Positions 62,283 through 64,000 of a stretch of 64,000 bases of DNA are shown here, one piece after another (positions within the stretch are counted from its first letter, which is position 1; each line of letters starts with the position of its first letter). The notes beneath the pieces were generated by a model. That model had not been told where the DNA came from, did no database searches, and saw only the letters and a program-made list of their open reading frames with translations. Source of the DNA: Bacillota bacterium. Its GTDB lineage: Bacteria; Bacillota; Clostridia; Peptostreptococcales; Acidaminobacteraceae. Where the stretch lies: contig JAIUOA010000005.1 of assembly GCA_020161295.1 (NCBI GenBank), positions 1-64,000 of the forward strand. Reading direction: 5' to 3'. Both the position numbers and the translations under genes were made by a program.

Positions 62283-62298
62283 GGGTAATTATTTACCC
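62283..62298 (-). promoter_or_regulatory. Palindrome upstream of the aminotransferase, possible operator
   Basis: GGGTAA (62283-62288) and TTACCC (62293-62298) form a symmetric inverted repeat with a four-base centre. On the minus strand it lies about seven nt downstream of a TAGAAT minus-10-like box (62305-62310), near a possible transcription start. Its regulator is unknown. Confidence 0.35.
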
Positions 62299-62383
62299 CA
62301 TACTATTCTATCATTTGTAAGAGAAGACTTCACGCATTTTGTTTAACAATTATCAAAAAGAAAAATTTTTATAGCCCGGAGGC

Positions 62384-62650
62384 TTATGCCCCCTTGAAAA
62401 CGGATTCTAAAAAGCTTTCAAAATCAGGAGCTGCCTCTGCCTCATCACCACCAGTAACGCTAAAGGTCAGTTTTTCACCGTTTCCAACTGCTGCAGATAA
62501 TACAGACATCATGGATTTGCAATTGATGACTTTACCGTTTTTTTCAAAGGTAATGGCCGATTGATATTTACAAGCTTCTTTAACAAGCATACTCACTGGT
62601 CTAGCGTGGAATCCTGATGGGTTTTCCACGTGATATTCGATTAAAATCAT
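62384..62650 (-). CDS. HPr phosphocarrier protein
   Basis: PTS carrier of 88 residues that receives phosphate from Enzyme I. The active His15 lies in SGFHARP and the regulatory Ser46 in CKSMMS, at exactly the canonical positions, so HPr-kinase regulation is possible. It is the third gene of a run with EIIA and MupG, starting 18 nt after mupG with a GGAGG site. An HPr cotranscribed with a sugar-specific set rather than with Enzyme I is less common. Confidence 0.95.
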   Translation of the reverse strand: MILIEYHVENPSGFHARPVSMLVKEACKYQSAITFEKNGKVINCKSMMSVLSAAVGNGEKLTFSVTGGDEAEAAPDFESFLESVFKGA

Positions 62651-62668
62651 GGGTCCTCCGATAGGTCA

Positions 62669-63757
62669 TTATTTCTTTAGGCGGAATGCAAAGGTTTGCC
62701 AAGGCTTGATTTCATGGATCAAGTACCTTTCATGTGGAACAACTTTTGCCACAACGCTTGATTTCCCGCTATTTTCCATGGCGTTTAAAGCGATGTGAAG
62801 CTCACCGGCGTAGCGCGTGTATAAGGAAGATTCGATGATGATATCCCCTTCTTCCATATCCCGTGTATTCTTCGGTTCAAAGGGTGTTCCTTTGTATTTA
62901 ACGCGACTTTGTGTAGAGCGAACGACGTACTCCGATACGTCTCCTCTGTTAAAGTGCGGTTCTTTCGTTAGAATAAGCATTTCTTCAGTGGTTAAATCGA
63001 CTTGCTGTTCTATTTGTAACGTCAGAACATGACGGTCAACCTCAGAAAGGGCTTTTAGTTCATCATCTGAAGCAAACATGTTCGCGATAATCACATCATC
63101 GATTAAACCTGTATTAAATAAGTCCTTCGCTTGTGTTTCGATGGGAAGCATTCGATGCATTTCCAGTGAGCATAATCCCTCTGTGACTTCCCATGGTCCA
63201 TAAGCTGCCGACGGCGCATTCACAAATGCAGCCGTTCTAAGACCAAGCGATTTAAATTGCTCAGAAGTCTTCATAAAATGGGCACGACTTAAGCCTGTGT
63301 AGCGATGCGGATAAAAATTGTGACACCCCATCAAGCGTTCCTTGTTAGGCTGATAGGAAAGGATATTATCGATGTACTTGGTGCCATTCGACATGTTGAG
63401 TTCAATCCTAATGCCAGAAGCATCATAACTCATCAAGGCTTCTTCGTGACCTGAGAAGCCCATGTCAAGCCGGATCCCGCTTAAGCCGAGTTCAGCAAAC
63501 GGACTGAGATCGCCTAACGTCATCCCTAAACCGCTAAAAACTTCTGGTGACACATCTGCGATGATTTCAAATCCTAACGCACTTGCATGCCGCATCCAGG
63601 TTCCAAAAGACGCTTCAAGTGCTTCTTTACCACCAGTAAAGGAAATCATACAGGTGAAAATACGCGAAAAACCGAGAGCATGCGCTTTATCGATATAAGC
63701 GATGATGTCCTCAGTGGCTGCGTGTTCTGGATAGATTGAGAGACCTATAGTTTTCAT
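62669..63757 (-). CDS. MupG-family (DUF871) 6-phospho-N-acetylmuramidase-like protein
   Basis: A 362-residue protein with the family's opening LSIYPEHAATEDIIAYIDKA and YCHNFYPH-like sequence (GCHNFYPHRYTGLS near 144-157). DUF871 includes MupG, which splits MurNAc-6-phosphate from disaccharide phosphates in cell-wall recycling. The ATG overlaps the EIIA stop (ATGA). Its operon with a lactose/cellobiose-type EIIA and HPr supports a PTS-imported disaccharide substrate, such as MurNAc-containing or other sugar phosphate; this part is inference. Confidence 0.87.
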   Translation of the reverse strand: MKTIGLSIYPEHAATEDIIAYIDKAHALGFSRIFTCMISFTGGKEALEASFGTWMRHASALGFEIIADVSPEVFSGLGMTLGDLSPFAELGLSGIRLDMGFSGHEEALMSYDASGIRIELNMSNGTKYIDNILSYQPNKERLMGCHNFYPHRYTGLSRAHFMKTSEQFKSLGLRTAAFVNAPSAAYGPWEVTEGLCSLEMHRMLPIETQAKDLFNTGLIDDVIIANMFASDDELKALSEVDRHVLTLQIEQQVDLTTEEMLILTKEPHFNRGDVSEYVVRSTQSRVKYKGTPFEPKNTRDMEEGDIIIESSLYTRYAGELHIALNAMENSGKSSVVAKVVPHERYLIHEIKPWQTFAFRLKK

Positions 63758-64000
63758 GACTGTTTCTCCAAAATCATTTTAGAGAGTGCCATGATCTCCT
63801 GAGCGAGTGCTTTAATCGTCAGCGTGTTCATTAAATGGTCCTGTGCATGTATAAGCAGAAGTGAAATCTCTGTTTTTTCTCCAGCCGCTTCATTCTGAAT
63901 CAAAGAAGTTTGCGATTGGTGGGCTTTTAGCAAGCACTCCTCAGCAAGCTCTATTTTTTCATGTGCTTCCTTGAACTGCCCTGCTCTCGCTAAAGCCATC
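63754..64000 (-). CDS. PTS lactose/cellobiose-type EIIA, cut by the window edge
   Basis: The C-terminal 81 or so residues of a lactose/cellobiose-family EIIA. The phosphorylated histidine is in LLLIHAQDHLMNT. The usual family length is about 105 residues, so the N-terminus lies beyond the right edge; the first visible Met need not be the true start. It overlaps mupG by 4 nt. Any EIIB and EIIC would be upstream, outside the window. Confidence 0.88.
   Translation of the reverse strand, partial: MALARAGQFKEAHEKIELAEECLLKAHQSQTSLIQNEAAGEKTEISLLLIHAQDHLMNTLTIKALAQEIMALSKMILEKQS

Noticed and set aside
62335..62384. Terminator after HPr
   Set aside because: Only a four-bp AGCC/GGCT stem precedes an A/T-rich stretch; too weak to call.

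Overview
The window looks like part of the chromosome of an anaerobic, motile, Gram-positive (Firmicutes/Clostridia-type) bacterium. The evidence is the gene content: FliW, a methyl-accepting protein, DUF438 and HD-GYP/GGDEF proteins, S-layer-homology proteins, a class B sortase, phosphoenolpyruvate phosphotransferase (PTS) proteins, a PucR regulator, molybdenum hydroxylases and an EFR1-type ferredoxin-flavodoxin. Ribosome binding sites are strong (AGGAGG type), many genes overlap by ATGA, and several starts are GTG or TTG. The species cannot be named from the sequence. There is no rRNA, CRISPR array, phage or insertion sequence; one tRNA, Gly(CCC), is present.

Layout. (1) 335-3533, minus: a PAS-GAF-GGDEF diguanylate cyclase, a DUF438 hemerythrin/PAS sensor and FliW. 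(2) 3630-9898, minus: a four-gene dipeptide-type ABC transporter. Both permeases carry a large extracytoplasmic domain that reads as a degenerate M28-type peptidase, at the N-terminus of one and the C-terminus of the other, and no substrate-binding protein is encoded. (3) 9924-9997: tRNA-Gly. (4) 10042-28215, minus: a purine/ureide catabolic island with MoeA, XdhC, a family III CoA-transferase, a cyclase-family hydrolase, an AllFGH-like (FdrA/DUF1116/DUF2877) set with a 59-residue extra protein, PucR, an NCS2 nucleobase permease, a three-subunit xanthine-dehydrogenase-type enzyme, a chemoreceptor-like protein and an amidase. (5) 28415-29982: a cupin and an M15-type peptidase. (6) 30133-34637, minus: PTS mannose-type EIIA and EIIB, a PRD regulator and Enzyme I, with no membrane components. 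(7) 34809-41219: lipoprotein, nitroreductase, EFR1 protein, an HD-GYP protein that has lost its HD pair, and TldE/TldD.

(8) 41267-47926, minus: Trk potassium uptake, with trkA split by a frameshift, beside a partner-switching module (kinase, STAS protein, REC-PP2C) that follows a Na+/H+-antiporter-family gene. (9) 48067-59316, plus: LemA/TPM pair, a second molybdenum hydroxylase (large, FeS, FAD order), a MacAB-like exporter, an S-layer-homology protein and sortase B. (10) 59330-64000, minus: aldehyde dehydrogenase, aminotransferase, and HPr-MupG-EIIA(Lac/Cel), which suggests MurNAc-6-phosphate or related sugar recycling.

The two strongest candidates for something undescribed are the ABC transporter whose permeases carry peptidase-like ectodomains, and the oxamate-carbamoyltransferase/xanthine-dehydrogenase island, whose enzymes could form a purine-to-oxamate/oxalate route. 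Both readings rest on recognised motifs and gene neighbourhood; no database comparison was possible.
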